From the NCBI RefSeq assembly GCF_019059575.1, contig NW_024881520.1, positions 1,659,501-1,723,500 of the forward strand: a stretch of DNA of 64,000 nt. The letters are read 5' to 3'. The DNA is from Amphibalanus amphitrite. Its lineage: Eukaryota; Arthropoda; Thecostraca; Balanomorpha; Balanidae. Position 1 is the stretch's first letter, and each line of letters opens with the position of its first letter. Shown one piece after another: positions 47,601-59,344 of the stretch. The position numbers were made by a program, and so were the translations under genes. Under the pieces are notes generated by a model. It was not told where the DNA came from, ran no database searches, and worked only from the letters and a program-made list of their open reading frames with translations.

Positions 47601-48284
47601 AACGGACGCACTCGGCAGGGCTCCCGGCGGCTCGCAGCGGTCGGTGGTCACGGGACAAAAGACAGTTTCCGAATGGCCGAGTCTAGGGACTATTTCGAAC
47701 TGGTCAGTCTGTTCTTCACTGGATCGAAGGCTAGGACTGTGTGAGTGTGTGACCAATCTTGACTGATAAATGCGCTGTGGATGTTCCCATATCCCATTTG
47801 CTGTCAGTCGCGTTGGATTGCTATTGCTAAAAAGCTATTATTATTCACTGTACGTACAGTCTTCAGTGTTCATGTAAATGGCGTTGTTGTTGGCACTGTT
47901 CATGTCTCGTCTGGTTTATGATGACGGAATTCAATTTGCAGGTGTTGTCCGTGTCATTTCCAGTGCTATGTTCCTGTATTGACGAACTGGACCCCGATGA
48001 CCTGAACAGCAGGGTGCACTAAAACCCAAATCATTATCATCACTCGTCTGTTGCACTGCTAGCCAGGGTCACATGAACTCTATTGAACAACGCTCTGACT
48101 GCAGTGAGCCTCTGTTGATCAATTACGTGTTCCTAACAACACGAACCTATTGCATGGTGACAGTAGACTGACTAGCTAAGCGATGAGTATTACCTGCCTT
48201 CCTTTTGCGCAAAGATTCACTCTGACCGTACTGTCCTTTTGCGTGAAGGGTTTCTGGCCTGACCTCACCGTTTCTGTGTTACAG
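44622..48284. other. NDUFV2 last intron, right part
   Basis: No exon is seen before the final acceptor TTTCTGTGTTACAG. A degenerate GCGGGCCGCTAACCAGCA-type repeat of about 42 bp lies at 44690-44810, with a G run near 45010. A purine-rich degenerate minisatellite occupies 46096-46400. Open frames across these are repeat products. Confidence 0.6.
46096..46400. repeat. Degenerate purine-rich minisatellite, GGAGATACCGATGGGAGG type
   Basis: Units of about 33-40 bp with GGGAGATACCGATAGGAGG and GGTTCTGTGGAGG words recur about eight times with drift. Both strands give long but meaningless frames. Confidence 0.65.
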
Positions 48285-48378
48285 GAGCGGCAGATTCGCG
48301 TGTGAGCCGTCCGGCGGTCTCACCTCTCTCACCAAGGAGCCGTACGGACCGGGATTCGGCGTGCGATCCGACCTTTGA
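48285..48378 (+). CDS. NDUFV2: NDUFV2 terminal coding exon
   Basis: The first base completes the split Arg codon (AG|G). The exon then encodes [30 protein letters not shown] and stops at TGA 48376-48378. This matches the conserved C-terminal tail of animal NDUFV2 (GRF-CEP-GG-TSL, then GPGFGV--GL) with only small changes. The acceptor is TTTCTGTGTTACAG. With the two upstream exons it gives a continuous C-terminal reading of 92 residues with correct phases throughout, so the locus looks functional and not a retrocopy. Confidence 0.97.
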
Positions 48379-48448
48379 GGGCCGCCCGCCTCGCCGCCAG
48401 TCGCAGTGTCCGCAGAATGTGTGTAAATATTAGTCGCTGAGACGCGAA

Positions 48449-48491
48449 AATACATAATGGAACGGTGGCTTGTGTGTGTGCCTGTGTGTGA
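48449..48491 (+). terminator. NDUFV2: Possible NDUFV2 polyadenylation site
   Basis: No AATAAA is found soon after the stop. A variant hexamer AATACA lies at 48449-48454, about 70 bp after the TGA, and a GT-rich stretch (TTGTGTGTGTGCCTGTGTGTG type) follows at 48469-48490, where a downstream element would be expected. The assignment is inference. Confidence 0.35.
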
Positions 48492-51400
48492 AAGACGTGG
48501 CTGTTGCTCTAAGAACAGTGAAGGTAATAGGCTACAGTGTAAGTTCAGACCTCTGTTCACGGCAACTGACTACCTAAATGCTGACTTCTGCCGGTAACAC
48601 ACCGATGGAAAAGTAAATACTGAATCAGAGGGACGCCGACATTTGGTGAGTTTGGAATGTATGTTGCATTGCCATTAGATCATTATGAGCAATGTTGACG
48701 TTCGTATTTATTCGGTCTTTGTGACACTATTTCTTTTTTTCTTAACTTCGTGAACCGTACTTACATTTTTACTTACCTACATTGTTTAAGCAACAGACAG
48801 GAAACATTTCTGAAGCTAATGTGAAATATTGTTTGGAAACTTTGACATTATCTGCCACAAGTGACGTGTCAGACGTGTCCACCAATCTCAGTGTTCCTAA
48901 ATAATGACCCCAGCCGCCCATATTGCACCGCACGAACTCCAGAGAGATTTATTAACACTGACCCCAACTAGCGAGTGGTCGTGCTTCGCTGTGAGAGCAG
49001 AAGTGAAGTGTGGAGTCGTCAGGGATAGTAAGGTCATGTGACACCTACAACAGCCTGAGGCGCTGCTTGACGTTTTTTTTCGCGCAGCGCTCGCTCCTCA
49101 GCTGCTAGAAATAACGAAGCACCCTGCTAGAAGGCATAGACTTTTCATCGTTTGTAGAGGCGGGACTATCACTTTTTGTCTAGGCGACTAAAAATCTTAA
49201 ATTATTTTTTTTTTCATGGATATAGGTGAGCTTGTATGTTTACGGCCACAGCCCGCCGCGCCACCTCGTCTGATGACCGTTTGGCTGAAGACGGCCGGTG
49301 ATTGGTTGGAGTATAGACTGCCGGCGGCGGCGGGTCACGTGACATGACCTGGCGTGGGCCGCGCTGGGGCCACGCCGGGTGGGTGAGTGATACACTCGTG
49401 ATGCGTGGTGTGGCTGCGCCGTGTGCGCCGTGTGCGGAACATTAGTGTCAATCTATATTACTATTTGAGGAGGGCGTAGTTTCTGTCTATTACGAAGGTC
49501 GCGACATGGTGCTACGTAGCGCGGGTTACAGATCACACCGTTGCACCTACCGCGCTGAAATTTGCGCAAGTTATAGAACAAGGATGGACAACGTGCCTTT
49601 GAGCGGTCTCGGCTCGATCGGATCGATAGCGAGCGCGTGGCGCGTGCCCAAAAAGTGCAAATTCGCGTCATAGACTTTACATGTATAAATCGGCTGGCAA
49701 AAACGGGCGAAAATGGCTAAATTTGCCCGACACGGGTCCGTTCCCCGTGCAATATCTCGGTAGCCGTGCGCCCGATCGGCACGGGGAAAACAGCATCGTG
49801 TAGAGAATCGAACGGGCAATCGAATAGTGTGCGGTGCAGGGGTGGCACGCGCCACGTGCAAGTGTGAGGGCAATTTCATTTCAAAAAGTGCCATTTTAAA
49901 CGGATTTTGGAATTTATATTAATTTCAGGTGATCGTCAGACGGAATGAGTTGAAACAGCGCCTATTAGCAATAAAAATGTACCGTCTCTCATGGAAAAAT
50001 TGTGAAAAGCTAATTGATCAAAAACAATGTGGAAAAAATCGCTAAATTAAAATGGTATTTGTCCATAATGTGCCACTAAAAAGATACACGGGATTTGCTG
50101 CTTAACCTGATACGCTTGACAATTGAAAATGCTATCATTAGAAAGAGCATTCAATTCTCTCCAAGATCCAATCATCACGTTTGCATGACAAGCAACAGTA
50201 TTCTTTAAAATATAAATGTTTTAAACCTCTGCAAAACGATTTTTAGCGAAAATTATCTACGCCTTTCATTTGTCTTAAAACTACGCACCTCAATTATAAA
50301 GCACATTTGACAGATTCTGAAGTGGAAAGCATGCTTATCAGACACGGGCACCTCGATGCGGTGGATATTTTTTCCACAAACCAAAACGTTTAGCCGTCAA
50401 AAAGCAATCGACCGAAATGGATAGATAACCCAACCGACACAAGAACAACCGAACACCCGCCGATCGAAAATATCCCTTTTCGCGTTGCGGAGCACGCGGG
50501 TCACCCTAGTATTCATCCATTTTGTCCATTCGGACAAAATTTCTTCTTTTTTTAAATCGTTTATTTCCCATTTTGCTGTTACACAAGGGCTGCGAGGAAT
50601 ATCCACATTAGGGTCTACAGTGTTATATCTGTGAGCCTCTGCCGCCGTTTCATAGACTGTTGGCTATTCTGCCTCATGCCGCGTGACTTCTGGACAGCTA
50701 TTACGTACCCAACGTCCCCTAACGTCCAAAACGGCGCTGACCTCTGGAAGGTCTGCCCGTAAATCCCATCTCATCCGGGGCATAGCTCCGTCTGTACCGA
50801 CCGCCCAACCCTATGGACGGTCTCTAAATTAGCTCCCGTGGGCGAGACAGCAAACTTCAGAGCGCCGCAGCTCAACTTCCGGCTCGAGGGGAGAAGTTTG
50901 TGGACGCTGCGCCGCACGACGGATGTGTAGTGCGGTGCAGTATAACTGCCCAGAAACCGGAGCGGGTGGCGGGTGCCGGCTTCACAGCGGCTGGGATGCA
51001 GCCACGTAAGTACTGATCAGATGCTTTCGACAATAATGTGGCGCCATGCCATAGCTGTGACCATTCAATTGCACAGGATTGGAACATTTTCTGCGTAAGA
51101 CTTATCTTGTTTTTTTTTTTGCGGAGCTAACAATGAACAGGTTTAGGTATAAGTTATGGTTGATTAGTCTAGGCTGATTTGTCTTAGTGTTGCAGCTTCC
51201 TTTTTGAGTAAGGCGTGGCAATTCTAAATGCATCTCAATATTTCTGTCCGCTTTCTCAGTTGCTTTGGTTTCAATATATGCAAAATGCTCCTCTTCATCC
51301 CTCTTAGTCCAGTCCTTTATTTCTTAGTCCAGATGGGCTGCTTCTGGCGAGTGTCTAACACTACACTGCTCTGCTTTCCTCATCTAAAACTGAGATCGGA

Positions 51401-51893
51401 GGATAAACTGCAAATCCTAACTTTCTGGAGATGGTGCATTGGTGGTGAAACGTATTATGCAATATGCATTCTCCTACTGCATAACCAGCGCCAGTTCATG
51501 TAAAAATCACTCGTAATATTTTACTTCATTCCCTGGAAATATGGGCCCATTCTTTCGTTTTGAATGCACGTCTTGTTATTAGTCAAAATCTTTGACTCGG
51601 GAAGGCCAAAGCAAATTGCACCATTCACCTCAGCACCTTTAATCTTGAGCGAAAATGCATGCTTCTAAGGCAGAGATTATTTGATTGCGACTCATGCTGT
51701 GACATTCAGCGGTGTTCCAGGAAAATGCTGTGTCGTCTGCACATCTATTTAGGCACTGTCGCTATGCCGGGGAAGAGCGTGTAAATACTAAGAAGGAAGG
51801 AAGAGGCCAGCAGGCTCATCGCTCTGACTTACAGCCGACTTTTTATAGAAACCGCATTCCATAGCGCACCTGCAATGGAATAGACTGAGCCCA
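48492..51893. other. Gene-free stretch downstream of NDUFV2
   Basis: No coding exon is recognised. Roughly 49440-50620 has the look of non-coding transposon sequence: a CpG-rich segment (CTCGATCGGATCGATAGCGAG) followed by AT-rich sequence with no frames. I could not find its ends. Confidence 0.5.
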
Positions 51894-52025
51894 GTGCCCA
51901 ATCTTAACAATGCCGTGAATGATATGTCGTGAATGGCTATTCACGGCATTCGTGAGACACCGTTGCCGTGAATAGGCTCCAGTCACGGCATATCGCCTAT
52001 TCACGGCATTGGTAAGATTGGGCCC
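51894..52025. mobile_element. Short inverted-end MITE, CCGTGAATAG family
   Basis: The left end GTGCCCAATCTTAACAATGC and the right end GCATTGGTAAGATTGGGCCC are inverted copies with two mismatches. Inside, CCGTGAATRG or its complement CYATTCACGG occurs several more times, giving nested palindromes in 132 bp. The ends are those of the larger unit at 33641-36899. No coding capacity and no certain target duplication. Confidence 0.85.
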
Positions 52026-53688
52026 AGATCAATGCGTACTGCGTACTCTACTGTTCTGTTGACGTGGACTGTCTAAAAGTGTCTTACGCGGGACAAATTT
52101 ACGGGCTAGCTGCTAACTAGTCCCATCCACCTCAGCCCCTGTGTGCCTTCAATGCTGCCCTGAGCTGCCTAGCACGTCCACTCACTGATGGTCGGTGCTT
52201 GGGCTATTCGTTCGACCGACTACCCCAGGCGGTGGTTTACGTTTCCCAAGCCACCACTGTAGCCCCGCGGCGATCCATTCGATCCCCAGCCGATAGAATA
52301 AACCTACCTGAAATGGGCCCCGTCCGCTCGCCCTCCGTTCAATTCACATTGGTGGCGACAACGTTTTTAGAGCGGGGCTATCCGGCGGGCATGGAGGAAT
52401 GTTTACTTTATCGCTGTGGAGCTTCCATAATGGTTGGGTTGATTTAATAATGTATGCTCTGAACCGGCACCGAAGACGCTTGGGCTGGAAAGAAAACATG
52501 TCGAGATTTGTGCCCTGGGTCGGAGCGAGTGAGAATTGCATACGATATCAGTCTCTTCGTGAACGGAAAGAGAACTATCCAGACTCTCTGTTGTATATGT
52601 GCTCGTATGTACGCAGTGATTTTGAATTGAAATCTTGACAGCCGATAAGTTTCGAATTTGGTTCTCAGAAAGACGACTTGTTATTGTGCTAGTCATAAAC
52701 TAATTACTAACTTTTCATCGATTACTTTTTGCCTGACTCCTAACTTAATCCGTCTAATCACCAGCTGATTTTGATGACCCTGTTACAGTTTTCGTTATCG
52801 TGGGCACGAGAGTTCACATGACACCTCGTACCCCTTCAGTGGTGTACGAACTGAGCAATATGATTTTGAGATGGCTTCATTCGCCCAACTGTATTACTTC
52901 CCAGTCACGTCGGGTACAAAATGGGTAGCGACCCATGCCTGTCACATTGCCATGAGAGAACAAATGTGCCAGAACATAGTTCATGCATATTGAACATGCA
53001 GGAGGTCTCAAGCCGTTCTGGACCCTAAGTGGCAATCACTGAGTCATGGCGTCTCTGAGCCAGAGCCATTGGACGTCACAGGGGTCTAATGTATGAACCA
53101 CAATCTGACGTCCAGACAGACCGCCTCATTACACACTTCTTAGCAGACTTATTCCCTTGCAAGCTGGTGGAATTTCATAGTTGGAAAAAGTTGGCAATAG
53201 GTAAGTCTATGCAAATCTATATTTTCAAAAAAGTGTTGGGCAATCAAGTAAAGCCGTAATTTGAAAACAGCTTTACTTTCTTTCACTTGCACATCGCTCA
53301 GATTGCATTAATAAAAGTAATAAGAATGCAAACGAGATGCTTAGTGGCCACTGGCCATCTCTGCAGAGAAATGCGGCAGATTCTGCGAAGCGGGACCGGC
53401 ACGGCAGGGTATTTTGTGGCCGCGATTTTCCCGGGTTTGCAGAGCACGACCATCCGGATTCCACTAAAGTCCGTTTTGCGTGGGCACTGATCGTAGGCTT
53501 TCGGGGCATTACGAGTTACGACCAAATTATTGGACGCAATAAAGCCGTCCAAGTGAGAGCGAGCGCCACCGCGGGATGTGAAATGTAGAGACGGGTCGGA
53601 CCGGTCGGACTTCAAACTGAAGTATCATCGTTTTGGTGGAACGGATCTCAGTTGGTGTGGCAATTTTCTTAAAGAGTTGGTTATTGAG
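52026..53688. other. Gene-free stretch
   Basis: I see no domain-bearing frame and no clear repeat in this part. Confidence 0.5.
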
Positions 53689-53724
53689 TCTCTCTTTCCT
53701 CTCCTCTCTCTCTTTCTCTCTCTT

Positions 53725-53769
<45 letters not shown>

Positions 53770-53790
53770 ACTCTCTCGCCCTCACTCTCT
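53689..53790. repeat. Second (CT)n microsatellite
   Basis: The CT-repeat core at 53728-53768 is surrounded by CT-rich sequence with TTT interruptions, and pyrimidine-rich DNA continues to about 53960. Confidence 0.9.
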
Positions 53791-54001
53791 TTCCCACCTT
53801 CTTCATTTTCCTTGCTTTCTAACTCTTCGATCTCTCATTCTCTTTCTTCCTTTCCCTCGTTCCTTCATTTCCTTCTTTCTTTTTCCTGACGCACACACTC
53901 TCATACGTTCAGTTCACTCTAGTTTCCCACTTTTCCCACTCCTTCACCATCTCACCCACTCTTTCTCTTAAATCAATAATGTTGGAGACAAAGTATTAGG
54001 T

Positions 54002-54523
54002 TCAAATCATTTCGTCCCCAACGCTCGTTAGTGGGGTGACCGAAATGGGCGTAATACTCGAAGTCTGCCGCTTCGTCCCCAAACTTGAGTCGTTGACCAC
54101 CTGCAAGAATTGGCCCTCGCGAGGCTTGTGCATTACCTGAAGCATAAGCGGATACATTCGTCCAAAATTATTTGAAAACTTGCTATGGTAAACCAGGACC
54201 TTGGAGCGACACCAGGTGTGTCTACGAGGTGCCTTCCAAGATGTAAAATGGTCCAGGATCTTGTGCTGACTGGCTTCGAGATCTAAGAGATGAATTGTTT
54301 CTGGCTTCCGCTTTATTATTTTTTTTTTTGTGAGAGAAATCCTACAGGACCCTAAACATGTGCCTCGTTGCTTATCAGTTACTATAATGGTCTTAAAACT
54401 TGATGTTTCAGGAGGTATATTCACAGGAAAGCCATACATAAGTCTTACTTTGTTATGGGACGCTACATACCTACTTCCATGCGTGAAACGTGGAGCAATA
54501 TTTGCGATGTTCATCCATGACAT
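54002..54523 (-). CDS. Unrecognised 173-codon frame, possibly not a gene
   Basis: The longest frame in this region outside transposons. Residues are mixed and not repetitive (for example KVRLMYGFPVNIPPE, HKILDHFTSWKAPRRH), which is better than most chance frames here. I recognise no family, see no splice context that decides its status, and expect about one frame of this length by chance in a window this size. It could be an exon, a transposon remnant or noise. Confidence 0.15.
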   Translation of the reverse strand: MSWMNIANIAPRFTHGSRYVASHNKVRLMYGFPVNIPPETSSFKTIIVTDKQRGTCLGSCRISLTKKKIIKRKPETIHLLDLEASQHKILDHFTSWKAPRRHTWCRSKVLVYHSKFSNNFGRMYPLMLQVMHKPREGQFLQVVNDSSLGTKRQTSSITPISVTPLTSVGDEMI

Positions 54524-54545
54524 AGTTACTTGCTTTCAACCTTGA

Positions 54546-56293
54546 GCTCTCTAAGACTAGCAAATTCAGATAACCAGAGACAAACAGTGCAATAGTTGGA
54601 GATCTGGAGATCTAATAATCCCATAGTAATCAACATCCCGTCCAATTTATCAGCTCTAAGTCATCAGTTAGGCGCTACAATGCCCCACGCATTGATGCGA
54701 ATGATTGCCTTATCCCTCCGCCACCTGAGACAAGCACACAGCCCCTGGAAACGTATGGCTTTCAACAACACTATTCCAACACTGATGGCCTTTGCTGCTT
54801 TTCAACTTACAAGCAAAACAATTATAGAAATGCGATTATACATCACAATAAGCTGCTTAGTTACAAAAAACCATCAAAACAGCTTTTCTTAGAAAGCTAA
54901 CTGCTTGTCATAATGCATTTTGGCAGCCGCTAAGCAATGGTGATGGTTTCAGCTTCCTAATTTCAATGGGAAAAATAGATCATACATTGCACTCCCGTAT
55001 GTGCAAGTACATGCGTATGACATTAACAGCGGCCTCATAACTCGTTGTTACCTCGTTGACACTTATTCATTGTCAGAAGTAGTTATAACCCTTGTCGGAA
55101 CTTTGAAGTCCCTCACTTTGTGGTGAAAACGTGTCTGGATTGCAACAGAGTTGACAGTTTTCCAGATGATCCATTACGCACATTACACTCCCTCATGAAT
55201 GTGTTTATAAACTGTTTATGGATGCATGAGTTGTCTTTTACATGAGAAGTGGCGAGAGTGATGAAATAGTGGGTGTTTTTTTTTTTAGGAAAAAGTTTGA
55301 ATCTCAGCTACTCACTTTCTGCAATAATAAGTACCCTACGGTGCTGGCGCACGATTGCTCAAGGTGATGAACTCTATTTTTGCCTCAATGTCACCGCATC
55401 ACCTGAATTCTTGTTAAAGACAATTAAAATATCAATACTGTCTCGAATATTGTCGTTTTCTTGGATGAAAGCGGTTTTAACAGCATAAATTAGCATGACC
55501 TTGTAATTAATTAGAATGATCAATTATTGCCTGACCAGCATTTCCACCGGGGGTGCGCTCGACCACCGAGCCGACAGAAAAGCACCCGGCTCGAATCGTT
55601 TGAACATTCATCAAAGGACTATGGTGTTCCCCTAGGCTAGTAACACATGACCTTAGTCGCTCTCTGCAGTCCGAAGTTTGCGAATAATAATGATTGCGTC
55701 GAGCCAGGTGGACATGTTAAGCGCTCAATTATAAACTTTGTCGTTTACCATGACTTTAATAATTGAGTGGTAGTGGCGGCCTGCACGATTAGCTTTACGT
55801 AGAGTTACTTCGACTACTGACCTTTCCAATGCCACACTCGATGAATGCAAAGCTCAACCGCAAAGGAATTAATTTTTACATTATGCTTAATGAAATATTT
55901 AATAAACAGGGAAGAGAACTAGAAGCTAAAGTGGAAATGCCCTGTAACAGTTGAATTTCATAATGCAACACAACTATGTATGTAAATAGCATATAGCATG
56001 CCAATGCTATCGATGGAGAGAAAAAGCCGGGTTTGAACAACCTGCTGCTGATATTGCTGCTATTCCATTATTCCAACGATTTCGGCTTTAGTTCCAGATG
56101 CTCGCAGATTGTCCGTTGCATTGCATATTGCGCAATGCACACAACGGATGCATACCATGTCGGAGCAGAATTATGTGCTGGGGCACAAGGGTTGTATAAT
56201 CATTACCTGCATTGAAAATGTTGTTAAGCATAACAAATGTGAAGCCATGGACGATTGCACACCTTCGGACCAGAAGGCTGATTCTGGATCTAA
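54546..56293. other. AT-rich gene-free stretch
   Basis: No exon, RNA gene or clear repeat is recognised. A GGCTCGAATCG word near 55590 resembles a tRNA B box but lacks pairing arms. Confidence 0.5.
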
Positions 56294-56489
56294 GGCCAGT
56301 TTTACCAACAGAAAAATACAAAATGTAGCCGCCTGCCGGAATTTTTGTCTAAAGACCGCTTCACATACGGATCGTAAACGGTAAAGCCCTATCCACTTAC
56401 ATGTCCACCGCGTTTACGCTCTGTATGTTAAGCGGTCTTTAGGCATAAAATTCCGGCAGGCGGCTATTTTCCTGTTGGTAAAACTGGCC
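56294..56489. mobile_element. Fold-back element, arms of about 85 bp
   Basis: The left arm begins GGCCAGTTTTACCAACAG and runs through GCCGCCTGCCGGAATTTT and TAAAGACCGCTT to GTAAACG. The right arm is its inverse with a few substitutions and a small indel, ending CTGTTGGTAAAACTGGCC. The loop is about 25 bp. It would fold into a long hairpin and has no coding capacity. No sure target duplication is present. Confidence 0.88.
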
Positions 56490-57849
56490 AATGGTCATTT
56501 TAGTAGGTAGGTATACATATCAGAAGAAAACGGACAGGAACAAAAACAAGGATTGAAGTTAAATAGTTATTTTGTGTTATTAGCTAATAGCTGCGTTATA
56601 TCATACTACAAACTCAACGCGACTTAACCTTTACGTACCCATGCGAACTGGCCAGGTTTTCGTCGCCGCATCCCTCGCCCCTCTATCCCCGGAAGTCAGT
56701 GTCACTGTGCGCTCCAACCCCGTCCCCCTCCCCGTCTCCCCTTCCCTGGCGTGTTCCGTCCCATAATGGGCCGTTGGCGCCGGGCACCTGATTCAGCGGC
56801 TCTCATTTCCTTGCACCATATTGTCCGCGCTCTATTTGGTTTGTTATTTTATGATGCAGATGAGGTGGACTTGTAGACAAAAGACGTAAAATACTCCAAT
56901 AACGGAGACTTTTCACAATTAATAATGGGCATGCTCCATGGCGAGTATTCTAAGCGTTTGCCTGTAACTGAAAGATTCCACCACTGACAACAGAATGAGG
57001 TTTGGTTTCCAGAGGCTGGAGAGAGCAATCGTGGCAATGGGCACGGGGAGGCGAAGTAGTGGTTCTTGCATGTTTCACTCGCTTTTCTATACTTATTACT
57101 TATCTCCACCAGGAGCAGGGTAGTGAGTTCGCGGCCCACAGCTTCCGTACTGAGATTACGCGAGTACCTCCGAGAATCTGTTGGTGACCTCGCATCTCAC
57201 CGGCCCACGGTAGGCGATCGGGCCGGTCTAGCCTCGCGAAACCTCAAAGACACTTTTTTCCGAGAATTGGAAAACAACGCATACTAGTCGACAGAAAATT
57301 CATCAAAGATTACGATTAGTGCATTTGCATGGCTCAGGAGACATTTTTTCGTAGACAAAAGTATCGTTAAAGACAGCGTTCCGTAACACTTCATAAGGGG
57401 GATAATCACAGCCGATTTTTACGCTCTTTGAATATTTTGCGGAACGATGAAATTGCTAGGTGTTGAGCATCCATTTTGCATGGAAAGTGAAATTTAGATG
57501 TTTAGACGATTCCGCCATAGAAAGCAAGTAGACAAAATCAGCTCAAAATGTCTCATAATTAGGTTATTTTTTTATATTTTTTCTACCACTGAACCTTACG
57601 TTCACTGAATTAACCAAGCCCAGCAAAAAAAGTTTTACGAGGATGAACTGAAAATAACGCTGTATCGCATGCACTAAGACACTATCTATTAGGGGAGCCA
57701 GTGAAAATTTGCAGCCACTTGCAGCCCTGGCATCCAGACACTTTTTTCTTCTAAGGGTTGGCCGTGGCTTGGTGCACTTCAGCACAAGTGGTAAATGCCC
57801 CAAAGGGTGTTTTCGCGATAGCTCAAAACACCCAGGCAATAGAGAGCTG
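56490..57849. other. Gene-free stretch
   Basis: No domain-bearing frame is seen. Sequence from about 57300 onward resembles the non-coding style of the neighbouring AGGTCA-rich repeat and may belong to it; no end can be fixed. Confidence 0.45.
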
Positions 57850-58450
57850 CAACTTGGCATACCTGACCTTTGATGCACGCTGGATCTTGTGACACCAACC
57901 GCACTTTCAAGTCAGGTCAGGTCACTGACCTATGACGTCATAAATGAACCTCTGCACGATCCTCAGATGTCGCAACCTTGCAACGCTCTCAGTGCCAGAG
58001 TAACTTTCACAGGGAGGTGAGACTTGCAGGATTTATTGTCCTTTAGAGGTCTTACAACTTTTATATCTCAGATTTTTCCTAAATGTCACATAAAGTCAGG
58101 TTGATCACGTGACCTCACCTATAAGTCAATGGGGAAATATGAAAACTGTTATTTTGGCGCCAGGAATGATATTCAATTGTCTCAAGTACATGGAATCGTT
58201 ACTTCATACACTCCTTGCAAGATCTGATGCTGCATTTTTGCATTGTTGACCTTATGACGTCACTAGGGTCATAGGAGTTTTTCGTCAATAACTCCCGATC
58301 AAATTGAGCTAGAGAGTCGACAAGGTCACCAATGGACTGCGAAAGACTTGCCGAATCGAATGATATGCGGTATGACCTCCTTCGACCAACTTCGTGATTT
58401 GAAGACCTCTGACCTGACCTTGACTCGACACCTTACGGTCAACACCTTAC
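57850..58450. mobile_element. AGGTCA-rich repeat, probable relative of the TTAA elements
   Basis: Half-site clusters at 57859-57931 (GTCAGGTCAGGTCACTGACC), 58092-58122 and 58405-58434 (CTGACCTGACCTTGACTCG) lie in non-coding sequence of the same style as TTAA copies 1-3, including TTTGCGAAGTTATTCACCAAAAA at 58541. I could not find matching inverted ends beside TTAA, so it may be decayed or truncated. Confidence 0.5.
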
Positions 58451-59034
58451 GGTGGCCTCACATGAACAAAAAGTATACCATTCGACGCGCCTGAGCAAGG
58501 TGAACACGACGATGTCAAAATCGTGGTTCTGCGGCCATTTTTTGCGAAGTTATTCACCAAAAACCAAACCCGCTGCTTGGGTCACGTTATGAAATGGGGC
58601 GTTGCCGGGCGAGATTTATGCTGTTTCATGATATGTATAAATTGGTACGGCATAATCGTTTGGATAAAAAGTTGGTTTGGAAGCAATTTTCTACGGAGGT
58701 ACACACCATTTAAATGTCCTACCCAGCTCATATCGTCATAAATTTCGACCTACCCTCAAAAGTATTCATGCGTTATTCGAGCGGCAATTAGGCAAATTGC
58801 AAGCTCGCCACAGAGCACAAATCCTAAAAGAGATAGTCCTTATTTAAAACATATGCTCATTGCATATTCAAGAAGGTTGCTCCTAAATATTGTGGTTAAA
58901 GCTTCAAAAACATGGATGTTATGAATGCCGATAGGTTTCGCGAGGCTACACCGGCCGGATCGCCCACTGTGCGGCCCCCTGCTGAGCTCACTTCTCGGGA
59001 GTCGGGTAACGGGCTCGCATCTCCCAATTTCCAG

Positions 59035-59151
59035 TACCTCCACCACCCTCGGGGGCCCAGCGGACCCATGATGACCCGGCCCAGCGCGGTCGTAACGCGC
59101 CCGTACCGTCAGCCGTCGGAATACCCGCGACGGCCGTACTTTGAGCAGTGA
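59035..59151 (+). CDS. Candidate terminal exon of an unidentified gene
   Basis: A good acceptor (CATCTCCCAATTTCCAG) precedes an open frame to TGA 59149-59151. It would encode 38 residues: YLHHPRGPSGPMMTRPSAVV, then TRPYRQPSEYPRRPYFEQ. The frame is also open upstream to 58912. A clean AATAAA lies at 59333-59338, about 180 bp after the stop. The Pro/Arg/Tyr composition is unlike the shadow frames around it. I recognise no family, and no partner exon is seen upstream. It could be a real last exon or coincidence. Confidence 0.25.
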   Translation, partial: YLHHPRGPSGPMMTRPSAVVTRPYRQPSEYPRRPYFEQ

Positions 59152-59332
59152 CAGCTCCGGTCCCTCGCCACCGCGGTATATAATGTAAAGAAAGCCCCGA
59201 GTCATCGGCATGTATGATGCATGATGAACGGGTGCTGTGAAGTCACTAAGGTCTGGTATGGCGCTGTCGTGGTTCAATGAGATGTCATGGAAGATGATCC
59301 AGTGAAACTTGTTTCTACTGTAAAACATTCAA

Positions 59333-59338
59333 AATAAA
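59333..59338 (+). terminator. AATAAA polyadenylation signal candidate
   Basis: Consensus hexamer downstream of the candidate exon at 59035-59151. It is meaningful only if that exon is real. Confidence 0.25.
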
Positions 59339-59344
59339 ACTTAC

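Noticed and set aside
55580-55605. tRNA-like B-box word GGCTCGAATCG
   Set aside because: No pairing T stem, no A box at the right distance and no acceptor stem.
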